Source: Stagonosporopsis chrysanthemi
Taxonomy: Eukaryota; Ascomycota; Dothideomycetes; Pleosporales; Didymellaceae
Reading direction: 5' to 3'
DNA length: 64,000 bases
Assembly (NCBI GenBank): GCA_022560025.1
Contig: JAFISE010000139.1
Location: 1-64,000, forward strand
Shown: one piece after another, positions 36,602-47,275 of the stretch
Layout of the letters: every line of letters starts with the position of its first letter
Numbering within the stretch: the stretch's first letter is position 1
The notes under the pieces: generated by a model
Told to the model about the DNA's origin: nothing
What the model saw: the letters and a program-made list of their open reading frames with translations, nothing else
Databases searched by the model: none
Made by a program: the position numbers and the translations under genes

Positions 36602-37338
36602 GTTTGCTGCTGTTACCGCGTCGGAAGCGGAGATTTATCGTATTTGTCTGCTGTTTCTGAGTCAACTCCACTAAAAAATGGCATGTGACTCAAACTTAAG
36701 CCTCTAATGACCGTACCTTTTGGTGTGAAGAGCCTGTGACTCGAAACCAGTCCGTATCGTCCCTTGCGAGCAGTGTCGACTTGCAATCGACTCACAATTT
36801 CGGGCAGCTCTCACGCGCACTACAGCCAATAACCCCGCTATGCGCGCAACTCAGAGTGGGTCCTGCGTCGCGGAACCCACGTTTCGCCGATGCCGAGAAA
36901 TGAGCCTCTGCACTCTTGAGGGATGGTAATGTGTGTATGCATGTGTTTTGGTCTGATCATTTGTAGTGTTTCAGCGAACAAATGTTTAGTAGTAGTATCG
37001 TATCGTTTGCAGCGTTCGGCATGGTACCCAGCAAAAGGGCGATAACCTCATTAGCAAATGCTCTTGTTGTGCAGTTGCTTCAGTAGTGCGACTCAGACTA
37101 CAATCTGCAGCCTTTAGCTGCAGAAAATGAGGCTTGAATACTATAGAGATAGACCACTCGGAAGCAACTGGATGCGATACAGGGTACGCAAGTCTGCTAA
37201 GTCTGGAGTTGCTGTGAGTAGAACCGCACTTGCCCGAGTTAGGACTAGCGCCAGGTCGGGAGAAAGTCGAAATTTCAATTTCCTCTGCCAGCCAGCTCAA
37301 ACTCCGCGACCCGATTGCATATTCCAACAACGAACGAC
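36602..37338. other. Divergent intergenic region between ThrRS and GAR1
   Basis: About 740 bp carrying the promoters of two translation-related genes pointing away from each other. No coding or RNA feature was recognised in it. Confidence 0.45.
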
Positions 37339-38080
37339 ATGTCTTTCCGTGGAACACCTCGAGGCGGCCGTGGCGGCTTTAGCGGAGGAAGAGGTGGCTT
37401 CACTCCCCGTGGAGGTCGGTGTTCTTGCGCTGTAGCTCCTGGAACTGGCAGCTAACTTTCTTCAGGTCGTGGTGGATTTGGCGGCGGCGGTGCTTCTTTT
37501 GGACCCCCAGACCAGGTCTTTGGTACGCGCACTTGTTCACTGTTATTTGCGCAATGCTAATCAGACGTTAGAGATGGGCACTTTTGTCCACGAGGTTGAG
37601 AACGAGATCTTCTGCGAGTCGATCAACACCAAGATTCCTTACTTCAACGCGCCCATCTACCTCGAGAACAAGACACCCATCGGCAAGGTCGACGAGATTT
37701 GCGGCCCCCTGAACCAGGTCTACTTCACCATCAAGCCCCAGGAAGGTATCCAGGCCAAGTCCTTCAAGGCCGGCGACAAGTTCTACATTGGCGGCGACAA
37801 GCTCCTGCCCCTCGACAGGTTCTTGCCCAAGCCCAAGCCCGCCGGGGGCGCGTCCAAGGTCAAGAAGCCCGCTGGCGCTGGTGGCCGTGGAGGAGCCCGT
37901 GGTGGCCGCGGTCGCGGTGCGCCAAGGGGGCGCGGTGGACCCCCAGGACGTGGTGGACGTGGTGGATCTTTCGGCGGCGGACGCGGTGGCTCTTTTGGTG
38001 GCAGCGGTGGTTTCTCTCGCGGCGGCGGTGGACGCGGTGGACGCGGTGGCTTCACCCCCCGTGGGCGAGGTGGATACTAG
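37339..38080 (+). CDS. GAR1: H/ACA snoRNP subunit Gar1
   Basis: Three exons, 37339-37414, 37466-37522 and 37572-38080, give 213 residues. A short N-terminal Gly/Arg-rich segment is followed by the conserved core (about 45-130): [37 protein letters not shown] and [20 protein letters not shown]. The C-terminus is a long RGG domain ending [10 protein letters not shown]. Gar1 is a core protein of the nucleolar complex that makes pseudouridine in rRNA. Intron 2 was placed from GTACGC (37523) to TTAG (37571) because this restores DQVFEMGTF; the nearer ATCAG acceptor would only fit a weaker donor. Intron 1 has an unusual GTCGGT donor but the join is needed to keep the RGG frame. Confidence 0.93.
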
Positions 38081-38840
38081 GTGCGCTCTGGATCGGTTTA
38101 CCTTTACACGAAGACACCAGGACGGGCGGTTTTTCCTTGTCGCGGTATGACCCTGGACATCACGGATACCAATCGATACCACGAACATTCGACGGCGTTT
38201 GGGAGCTCAATGGGATTTCTTGTACATGTGGAACATGGCGCCATTTTGGAAAAGACTCCAGTGCATGTTGTACGGATGATAGTCATTTTACGTTGAATCG
38301 AAACTTCGAAAACATGCAATTGATGTTATAATGAGCCATCACGATTGCGAGGTCTGTGCTAGACATCTGCTGTTAACATGAGGCTGTCCAGAAGCTACAT
38401 GCCCGATGTTGTTTTAATAGCAATGAGTGCTTGTGATGGTACACTGGAAGATAGTGTAAAGCTCAGAGCAGAACACTGTCTGTTCTCCAGCTAACAGCCG
38501 TCCTTGGTCCTAAATGATGCCGTCAGCGATCTACATTACCATTTGTCTCGCAATACCACTGCACGCATCTCCACCAGCAGAAGCATGCAAGACACTCTGC
38601 GCGAGCTTGCAAGACCGCGCCAGATCTTGGCGAATCACATGGCGGTGGAGTGTGGCCTAGCCTGGCGCATGACGCATTCTCGCCAAACAAGTAAACTTCA
38701 GGCCGCACGTCACTAACATCACGTCCCTTTGCAGGCCGCTCAAACCCTGAAAGCTTAACCTTCTCTTTTCCTCCAACACTGCATTTTTCCCTCTCCATAC
38801 CATTCCCTTTCTACACGCGTGGAACCATTGTAGAGACATC
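38081..38840. other. Intergenic between GAR1 and phosphatidylserine synthase
   Basis: About 760 bp with the GAR1 3' UTR and the promoter of the next gene. A pyrimidine-rich stretch lies at 38759-38815 just before the start codon. No other feature was recognised. Confidence 0.4.
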
Positions 38841-39748
38841 ATGGCGACTCGCAGAAACGGACCGAGCAATCCTAAGGACGAAGCTCCTGTGCCGACCGAC
38901 AAGAGTATGTTTACGCCGCTGCGCAGAGTCGCAGGATGTGTAGATTGAGGGCTAACAGATAGCAGCGCAGGACAAGCAGGCTCGTCTCCTAGCTGAGGAG
39001 AATCCGGGGCACTTCTCGCTGGTACGCGCGCTGCACCTTGCAGACTTCATCACCGAGCTGAATGGTACGCCTAATCCCCGTTACACCCACTTTAAAACCC
39101 CACGCTCTGCGGCACACGCCTTTACAGGCGCATCTACAGTTCGCTTGCAAGTTCTTCGAGCTAGGCTAACACCACCTCCCAGGCTTCTGCGGCGTCATGT
39201 CCATCTTCTCCTCGCTGCGCTACTGCATCCAAGACGACCCGCACAACTACGCCAACATCTATTGGGCCCTGGGCTTCATCCCCCTGGGACTCTTCTTCGA
39301 CTTCATGGACGGCAAAGTAGCGCGCTGGCGCAAGAAGGCCTCGCTGATGGGGCAAGAGCTCGACTCGCTCGCGGACCTCGTCTCGTTTGGCGTGTCGCCC
39401 GCCGCCGCCGCCTTTGCGCTGGGAGTCCGCACCCCGCTCGACCACCTCCTGCTTTCGTTCTTCGTCCTCTGCGGCCTGACCAGGCTTGCTCGCTTCAATG
39501 TCACCGTTGCTATGGTCCCCAAGGATGAGACCGGCAAGAGCAAGTACTTCGAGGGCACCCCGATTCCCATGTCGCTTGGCATAGTGCAGGTCATGGCATA
39601 CTGGGTGTACAAGGGCTGGACGCTCGAGCAAATTCCCCTGGGTTTGTGGCTGGAGGGCACTGCATTCGAGTTCCACCCCGTCGTGGCCATGTTCATCTTG
39701 CACGGGTGTCTGATGGTTAGTAAGACAATTCACATTCCTAAGCCGTAA
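38841..39748 (+). CDS. CHO1: Phosphatidylserine synthase (CDP-diacylglycerol-serine type)
   Basis: Three exons, 38841-38904, 38966-39064 and 39183-39748, give 242 residues. The CDP-alcohol phosphotransferase signature DGX2ARX8GX3DX3D is complete in [20 protein letters not shown] plus LAD. Membrane helices include [31 protein letters not shown] and [15 protein letters not shown]. The enzyme makes phosphatidylserine from CDP-diacylglycerol and serine in the ER. The start of exon 2 is ambiguous: an ATAG acceptor at 38962 would add one Ala, AGCAG at 38965 gives the version used here, and both keep frame. The N-terminus is short and polar. Confidence 0.93.
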
Positions 39749-40301
39749 GCGACAAAGGAATGTAGAGTAACCGGGTGTCGCAAACGAGGCGAAGAGTTCC
39801 CCTTGTGTGCATATGCAAAGCACCTATCAATAGAGGCTATTCGTAAGCATGGGCAACGGGTGACGATACCACGTTGATCAGCCGGTGAGCGGTCAACATA
39901 TACAGTAATGAATACTCGAAACCATGGTGACAAATTTAGAGCACATGCTGAATGTGTACTGGGACGTGATGTAAAATGCCGTGCATTATCTGCCGCTCTA
40001 ATATTGTTACTTTTACAAGAAGCGAATGTCTCAAGCTTTGAGATTTATATTCTATTAGAGTCCTCCGTGTCAACGCCACCCATAAGCCTACCCGATAGTC
40101 TGCGGAAAAGAACCAGCGGTACGACAATGGCGGTTATGCCTGTAGCAGCACGCCATTTGGGTATACATCTAAATGCGCAATGTCTTGGTGGTCTGATAAC
40201 CAAAACTTAATACAGATGGCCTGTTGCTGTTGTAGGCTATTGAAGAGACAACACTATTGTTGCTGTGTGATTGTGAGGGTATATGCTCGGTTGCGCGTCA
40301 T
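39749..40301. other. Convergent intergenic region
   Basis: About 550 bp between the stop codons of phosphatidylserine synthase and the metallopeptidase gene, which should contain both 3' ends. It is moderately AT-rich; nothing else was recognised. Confidence 0.45.
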
Positions 40302-42759
40302 CTAACGTGTGATAATCAGAGAGAAGCCGTCAAGCCAAGCAGCGGAAGACCCTGAGAGACCGCCGATGCTGTAGCCTCGAGGAGGAATAAGAGTGTGTCT
40401 TGTACAAGTTAGTCGACTGCTGAGAGTAAGTGCATGAGCAAGGAACATACCCACTACCGCCAGTGGCGTTGCCGAACCACTCACTGGTCCTCCCCAAGCT
40501 TGTAAGGATCTGGATGCCATCGATCCATAGTCCGGCTCGCAAAGCGAAACCAAGCAGCATCTCTCCCTTCCGTGTGTCAAATGGGAAGTCGGTTGCATGC
40601 CCGCCCCGCTTGCCGAAGACCTGGCTCGTTGAATCCTCATAGTAGAACTCAAGGCCATCAACGCACAGCCCTGACCAAACTTTGATGCCGAGTAGGAGTT
40701 TCGTCTGAATGTGGGCACTGTCTAGAATGATCTCCACTGGCTGTGAGCCTTCCATCTGAGAGTAGCCCAGCTTACTGCCACGGTATCCCCATCGCCCGTC
40801 GGGGATCTTGACGCGTGCTATCTTCTGGTTTGCAAGCTGGCTAAAGTCTTCGATAACATGCTTTCCGCCTCCTGCAGAATAGACCTCGATCTTCAGTTTC
40901 GATTTCTGCTTCTCCTTTGGTAGCACTGAGCGCAACTCAGATTCGTCCAACGCGACTTGTCGCGGATACTGAAGCTCGACTTCTGGCCATTCTCGCCAAA
41001 AGCGACAGACATCGTCTCCCTCCGTGTACAGCTCAACCCAGGCGATGCCAGATTTAGATGTAGCGATAACACCGCCCTGGCCGGGATCGACGGTCCAGAC
41101 TTGTACGCTGCCATCGTTACTCACGTCGGCTCTATCGATCGGTATCCGGAAGCACGGGTGGAACCTGAAACGCAGTACGTCCAGCCTATGCCATCTGCAT
41201 TCGTCCTCCGGTAGTACTAGCCGCTGGCCAGGGGATTTTGTACGCGTTGAGTAGGGTTCGCGGCAGATGAATGTGCGGTTCAACGTGACATAGTCACGTA
41301 ACATGACGCCGGACTCTTGGTGAGGGCAGCCAAATAGATGCCCTGTTTCGTGAAGATGGGCGCCAATTCCAATGTTGGCTGCCTCCCAATTGCTACCGGA
41401 TTCGTTGCAGTCGTTCGCTACACAGTTGGTGTCTGTTCGTGTGCAGTCCTCAAACGCCTGTGTGACTTCCTCAATGCTGGAGGGGTAGCTGTGTAGAGCA
41501 TGTGATCCAAAGATGCCCAGCTGTAAGTCTGGAACCCCCCCACCGAGCGCTGCATGTCCACGAATGACCTGCTCCTTACTGTCCCATGTCGAGTCTATGA
41601 ACATGCAAGAGACGTAGAGCTTTTGGCCTGGGGTGATGCGGAAGTATTCCTTAACAGCATCTGCGGCAATGCCAAACAGCTCTCCTTTCTTCGTGCCCGG
41701 ACCATACTGCTGCGCTCGGTCGAGGTCTCTTATCTCGGCGACGGTCTTCTTCGAGCGTATGATGTGAACTTTGGCTTGTGTGCGGAAGTTTCCAGGCTCC
41801 CAATCTTGGAAGCTCAGTGTTCCAGGCTCCCAGGTATCTTCGAGTCGAAAGCAGCGCCGGCCAAAGCCATGGCGCTTCATCTGTTCGCCTGTGAATGCCT
41901 GCCACAGGTATGCAGCCATTCGGAACTTCTTCATGGCCAGATCCAAGTTGTTCCCTTCGGTCTGCATTCGCGATGGGGGCGCATCGTAGGTACCGGGTGA
42001 GTCGCTTCCAAGAATGATTGCTAGTTGAAGAGGCGGCGAATGCGTAAGTGGCAGGTAGTTGATGTTTATGAACGTCGCATGAGGGGAGATGGACTGATTT
42101 CCGGAAGAGATCTTGGGAGAAGCGAAGTCGAGACGGATTCGGTTCCATCCTGGCTCCAAGTGTACCAGTGCTTTGAAGTGTGAGTCCCTTACTGGCCAGC
42201 ACGTTGACGGGAAGCGGCTCTGGTGGTGGTTGATCGTAATTGTGCCGTCCAATGGTTTGTGGGACGGCTCGCCCACTTGACCAAATATGAGTAGGACTTG
42301 CTGATGCACCTGCTGGTTGTCAGTACCTCCTCTCGCCGCCCAACACAGTTCAACATACCCAAGAGTTGTCTGACACGGATATGACGCGCGGTGCAAGTAG
42401 CGACGACCGGTTGAATGAATTGTGCGAACCGGAGCCGTTGGTGGGGGTTGTCAGGCCCTGTAAGCCAATTAGCCCTGGGTATAAGATATGTATCCATGCC
42501 CACCCACATTCATGCTGTAGCGCTTGACGGGGTCAACGCTGGGTCGCTGAGGCCGAGCCGGCACGGGCGGCGCATCGCCCTCTGTCGTCGACGTTGCAGG
42601 CGTAGTGGAGTTTGTGGACGATCCTATGGGTGACGAGTTCATGGTCGAAGATGAGGGGCGGCGGCCTGCTTTTGTCGGGGACAGCTCGCCATTCTTGTCG
42701 TTTGCGGACGCCGATGCTTTGCTGCTCTTTCTGGAGAGTTTGTGCAGGAAGGAAGGCAT
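40302..42759 (-). CDS. Zinc metallopeptidase with C-terminal jacalin-like domain
   Basis: Four exons on the minus strand, 42508-42759, 42359-42457, 40451-42309 and 40302-40398, give 768 residues. A Ser/Thr-rich N-terminus (about 1-85) leads into the conserved LTTPTNGSGSHNSFN and PRVISVSDNSWVHQQVLLIF. The catalytic motif HETGHLFGCPH is at 437-447 (HExxHxxxxxH, three His zinc ligands and Glu438). The last 150 residues form a jacalin-like lectin fold: LLLGIKVWSGLCVDGLEFYY to GHTLIPPRGYSIGGLSG. The last exon is essential for that fold. This matches the fungal peptidase family that includes yeast YIL108W, whose substrate is unknown. No signal peptide is seen, so it is probably intracellular. Confidence 0.9.
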
Positions 42760-44024
42760 AGCCGTTGCGCTGCTGTGACGTTGGGATGCTGGAAAATGCT
42801 ATGAACTCATAGATGTAACGAGTGGCAGCCGGTGAGCAGACGCTGGAAAGTTGTCGAGGTTGAGCAGGCTGGTGACGCGTAATGCAGACGCGGTGAGCTG
42901 CGTGCGGGCGATTGAGCGTTCGGAGCACGGCAATGGCAGTAAATTAAGGGATTCTGTTGGCGCAAGCAAACGAGTGTCACTGGGGGTGTTTCAAGGTGGG
43001 CAACAAGGAAAGCGTGCTGTCGTGGTCTTTGCGATACCGTCTGGTTGAAGCAGCGTGCGCAGGTGCATCCAGATAAGGCCTGCCCGCGAATCTAGGCAAG
43101 GAAGCAGCATCCTGGGGCCCTTGTGCTCAAGCCAGGTCACGGCAGGCACGTGCAGTATTCGGCCAGCTAGAGGAGACATTTGCCAGGCACACCGGTCAAA
43201 GAAGTTGGCAGAGCGCAATGCCCTCTCATTGCCTGCGGAGCATACGGCTAACGGCTCTCCAATAGTTTGAGGATGACGTTGTGGCTAGCACGGCGCGCCT
43301 GCGACCCACATTGAGTTCGGTCCAGCAGCGACGATGGCCTTAGCAGAATGCGTACGCACCTAACGCTTCAGCATGATTGTTAGATGATTCGTGGTCGTGC
43401 GATCGCAGATGCAGGTGAGGTTCCACGCAGACGCAGATCAGATCTCTCACATGTTGGAATTCGGCCAGCAAAGGGGTTGCAAATCCTCACTCTGCCTGCG
43501 ACCCTCTATGCCATTGTCCACTTGTACCATGCCCTCTGCTATCACGATTCCATCTGCACTCCGAAGCCTCGACAACCTGCCACAAGGATATATGAGCGGC
43601 TATGGGGCCAGAATCTGGACATTTGCAGCCGGCTTGACTGCATGCACTGGCCCCACAGTTTGCCGTGGCTGAAGCCGCAAGTCAGCCGCACGTCAGCCGC
43701 ATTTAGAATACCGATACAGTACATGTTTAAATTACGACGCCCACATCAGGTGGAGGCTTCGCTTCCAAGGTTCTCGCTTCACCAAGCCTCGAACTCGAAG
43801 CAGCCGGGGCACTACCTAGATCCATGAGATGATGCGTGTCTGACATTCACCAGCCTTGTTTCTGGTCTGTGCTCCAAGTTTAACGCTAAACCACTTCTCC
43901 ACTGCATTCCTCCTTCGCCGGCGATCTATTCAGCTAAAGGTCTCAATGCTTGTCACCGCTTGACACAACTGCCAGTGCCTCAACAGCACCCCCTCCGCTC
44001 CTGCCTCTGCACGAACATTTCAGC
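42760..44024. other. Divergent intergenic region between metallopeptidase and Whi5-like genes
   Basis: About 1.27 kb between two genes pointing away from each other. It contains an ACGCGT at 42875-42880, two adjacent copies of GTCAGCCGCA near 43681-43701, and a perfect 9-bp inverted repeat (TGGGGCCAG at 43603-43611 and CTGGCCCCA at 43647-43655). Open frames here show no recognisable product. Confidence 0.4.
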
Positions 44025-45250
44025 ATGGCCGAACAAGACGAGGTTGCGAGCAAGGTCTTGCGGCGAGCTCAGGTGTCAAAGGTTGCTGACCCGTCGTCCA
44101 CTCCCTCGGCTACCTTGTTAACATTGTCCTTCTGTAGATGACCCGGACCCTGCAGAACAGACTTGCACTGGCCAACGTCAAGATCAAGAACGGCTGGGAA
44201 AGCCTCAGCCTCGACGCAATTGAGCCCGTCATCGACGTGGAGCTCAAGCGTAAGCGCCCCGGCTCCAGCAACGAAGCCATGTCCGATGCCTCGAGCGTCT
44301 CCGAGCGCTTCTACCAACCGGGTGTCCTCGACTCGTCTCCGCTCGCCGCCCCCATATTCTCAGACGACCTTCGAAGATCGGGAACTCGGTCGGTCAGCAG
44401 TGGCAGCCAGCACAAGCGCCCTCGCTACGACAAGCCCATCACTAGATACCCAGCCTCGAGCAACCACACTCGCAATAAGGTCGTGCGATCAGCCACCACG
44501 GCCTCGTCGTCATGGAAGAACAACTTCCAGCTGCCCGAGTCCTCGCCCGTATACCACCGCAGACACGCTCGCTTCGGCCGGACACATGTGCCCAGCCTCT
44601 CCTTTGTCTCGGAAACATCGACTATTCCCGACGAACCCCGATCACCCCTCCTATCCGAGGAAGACGACGAAGACCTTCCCATCACCTCCTTCCAGATCAA
44701 CAAGTCCCACTTTGCCACCTCGCCAATTCGACCACGAGCTCCACGTACACCGCCGCCAGACGTTGCCCGCTCGGCTCGGCTTCGTCAGAGGGGATTCACG
44801 GCTGCTGGCGCTGCGCGTGAGGGAAAGAATGGCGAAGATGACGCAAACCTGCTGATGTACTTGGCTACGTCGCCCACCCCGGTACGTGCCGGCTCGGTGA
44901 AGCACCTGATGCACGCTCCTTCCACCCCACCTTCAAAGACGACACCCCTGCCATCGTCCATGATGTCAACGCCTGGAGGCACTGGACAAGCATTCGGAGG
45001 CTTCATTACCACTACACCAAACAATCTCAACTTCGCCGAGTTTCTGAACATGACACCGAGCCCTGCGCAAGCCCAGTTCGGTTCTTCCTGGAATCGCACA
45101 CCTGCCACGAGCAAGACACCTGCAGCAGTGCGTGAGGCTAGACGTAGAATCAACTTCGACAATCTGGTGCCTCCCACTAGCGATGGTGCCCGACTTGTCG
45201 GAAAAGTCGAAGGCCTGGGCATGGAGCTCGGAGGTGAACTCGTGTCTTGA
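44025..45250 (+). CDS. Whi5/Nrm1-like G1/S transcriptional repressor
   Basis: Two exons, 44025-44072 and 44138-45250, give 386 residues. A conserved N-terminal helix (QMTRTLQNRLALANVKIKNG, starting about residue 16) is followed by a long Ser/Pro/Arg-rich, probably disordered region with many SP and TP sites. The GTB-type motif ANLLMYLATSPTPVR lies around residue 250. This motif binds the Swi6 subunit of SBF/MBF in yeast Whi5 and Nrm1, holding G1/S genes off until cyclin-dependent kinase phosphorylates the repressor. The TP and SP clusters fit such control. The 5' exon was chosen because AEQDEVASKVLRRAQ joins in frame to the conserved helix. Which of the two yeast proteins it resembles more is not clear. 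Confidence 0.82.
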
Positions 45251-47275
45251 GCCAACGCATAAACGCCTTCATTCATGCAACGATACCCTCAATACATGAG
45301 GCGCAGACGACGATCATACGACGATCATATGACAACCCCGGACACCTTGCACATGTCCAGCATAGGTCATTGGTCATAAAGGCCTACACGGCTTTATATT
45401 CTCCATTTCTTGTTCCTAGCATTACTTGTTTAGCATGGCGTTGATGGACGGTACCCAAGTTGCACTATATTCTCTTTGGCGAGCGCACAACTTCGTGTGC
45501 TACCTTGAAAATCTCGAAGTTTTACAATTTTTCAATGCCAATCTTCCCTCTTAGGGATTTCTTCATCTGGCAAGATGAACAGCGCACCAAGCGCTCTGTA
45601 GCACACCCGTGTTATTGCACCAGGCAGCAAGATTGATCCTGGCTATGAACTTCTTGTTCTTACTGCGCGATGTTCCATTGGTATAGGGCGCTGCATGGCA
45701 TTAATGATGACTGAGTCACCTCAAAACGTCTATATAAATTTATCCCATAATATACATGTTCACTCTTACAACTCGCGTGCATGCGAATGGTTCACTCGAC
45801 CCTGATCTCCACGTTGCAACTGCCAGCACGATTCTGGCATGGGAGCATGTCTGCACACGAGCACGACAGCGAATCGATGCTCCGCCACCACAGCCTGGAT
45901 CGCCCACATGTTCGGCGACCCCTTGACAAGGAAGCTGCAGAAGCGAATCCTTCACACACCATGTATATTGTGTTATCTGCAATTTGCAATCTGCAATCTG
46001 CAATCTTCAATTTCTGCGCCGACATGTACAATGCATTGTGGACTTGACAGGAAAATTCTGCTCACAGTCGAGAAGCAAAACCCAGCTGCGTTTTATGTCA
46101 CACTGCGGAGCTGCGTGCACAGTGCGTTGCACACCGGACGATCTCACCCTTGCAGCGTGCGTGGAGCGCCCACCTCGCTTTTTCCTTTTTTCTGCAGCAA
46201 GCACGCGGAAAATCACCCTGTCACTTTCCCACCCCCAGGGCTGCAGCAGCTCGAACAAAGAACCGCCCGCTAGCCCCGCCTCTCTTGCGAACGGCTGCAC
46301 TGCACACCCCTCATCCCTACGTAGAGTTCGCACCATGATCCCTCGATGACGCCGAGTGACCTATCGAAGCCCCTCACCATGGCGACGCGCCCGGACGCGT
46401 TTCGACGTGCGAGTTTGGCGTTGGCGCGGACGCTGCGCCGGCCGTCTGGTTGGCTGGCCGACACTGGGGTGCCTGGGCTAGGTCGCCGGAAGTGGAGGCC
46501 AATTGTTCGCCCTGATCGGGACGACCGGTACGGATGAGTAAGAAAAGCGCTGTGTAAGTTACAGGGGGATCGGGTGAGAGATGGAGGGGGCGAGGCTGGG
46601 TGGCGCGCGTGTGGGTCGTGAGCGGAATGCTGGGGATTGCGCGGGTGCGAGGGCGAAGTGGATGTAGAGTTGTGTGTTGTTTCTACTTTATTCGTTTGCG
46701 AGGTGGAGATACGCCGTGTCTCTGACGTCGGTGGGTGTTGGTTCCGCCGCTCTCTCGTCGTTCAGTGTTGCTGCACCCTCGTGCTCACGATATAGAGTCA
46801 ACTGGTCTCCCAGCCCGCACCCGGCACCACTCGTCCGTTCGCGCAAGCCAAAAGCTCGCGTGCTCCGAGTGGCAGCCTCCCAGCTTGTTTCTGCAAATTG
46901 CACGTCCGAAAATAGTCCTTCAGCACCTAATTCGGATCGCAATTGAGTCGTGATAATCTGGACGTTGGGGCTGTGAAATTGCGGTCGTGCTGCGGAACAT
47001 GGTTGTATGTATGCATGTATTTGCTCTGCGTCACGCTGGCGCTGCTCGTCAGACGTCAACGCCTGCATAGCACGGCGACTATGCATATGTCAAACGCTGC
47101 TTTCCGCATGCAGGGTGGCTGTTGAACTTTTTTTTTTCTTTCTTTTACGTGGTGTTTCATCCGTATCACTTGTACCAAACAGGGGCAGATAAACGTAGGC
47201 TGGACATTGTAACTCGACTATCATACGAGATGTGTGCTAATTGTTACATACATTGAAACTAGGCGCACATTCATG
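45251..47275. other. Intergenic, no supported gene
   Basis: About 2 kb between two convergent genes, longer than needed for two 3' UTRs. A TATA-like TATATAAATTTAT near 45729 precedes several short open frames (45781-46047, 46346-46537 plus; 46688-47086 minus), none of a recognisable family. A small unrecognised gene or non-coding RNA is possible but unproven. Confidence 0.4.
45978..46012 (+). repeat. 7-bp minisatellite
   Basis: The unit TGCAATC is repeated about five times with two degenerate end copies (TGCAATT, three TGCAATC, then TTCAATT). Confidence 0.8.

Noticed and set aside
37568..38331. Open frames of about 206 codons on both strands over GAR1
   Set aside because: These arise from the repetitive RGG-coding DNA, which is open in several frames.
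46688..47086. Minus-strand frame of 132 codons
   Set aside because: No motif, no neighbour logic and no splice support; kept only as part of an unexplained gap.
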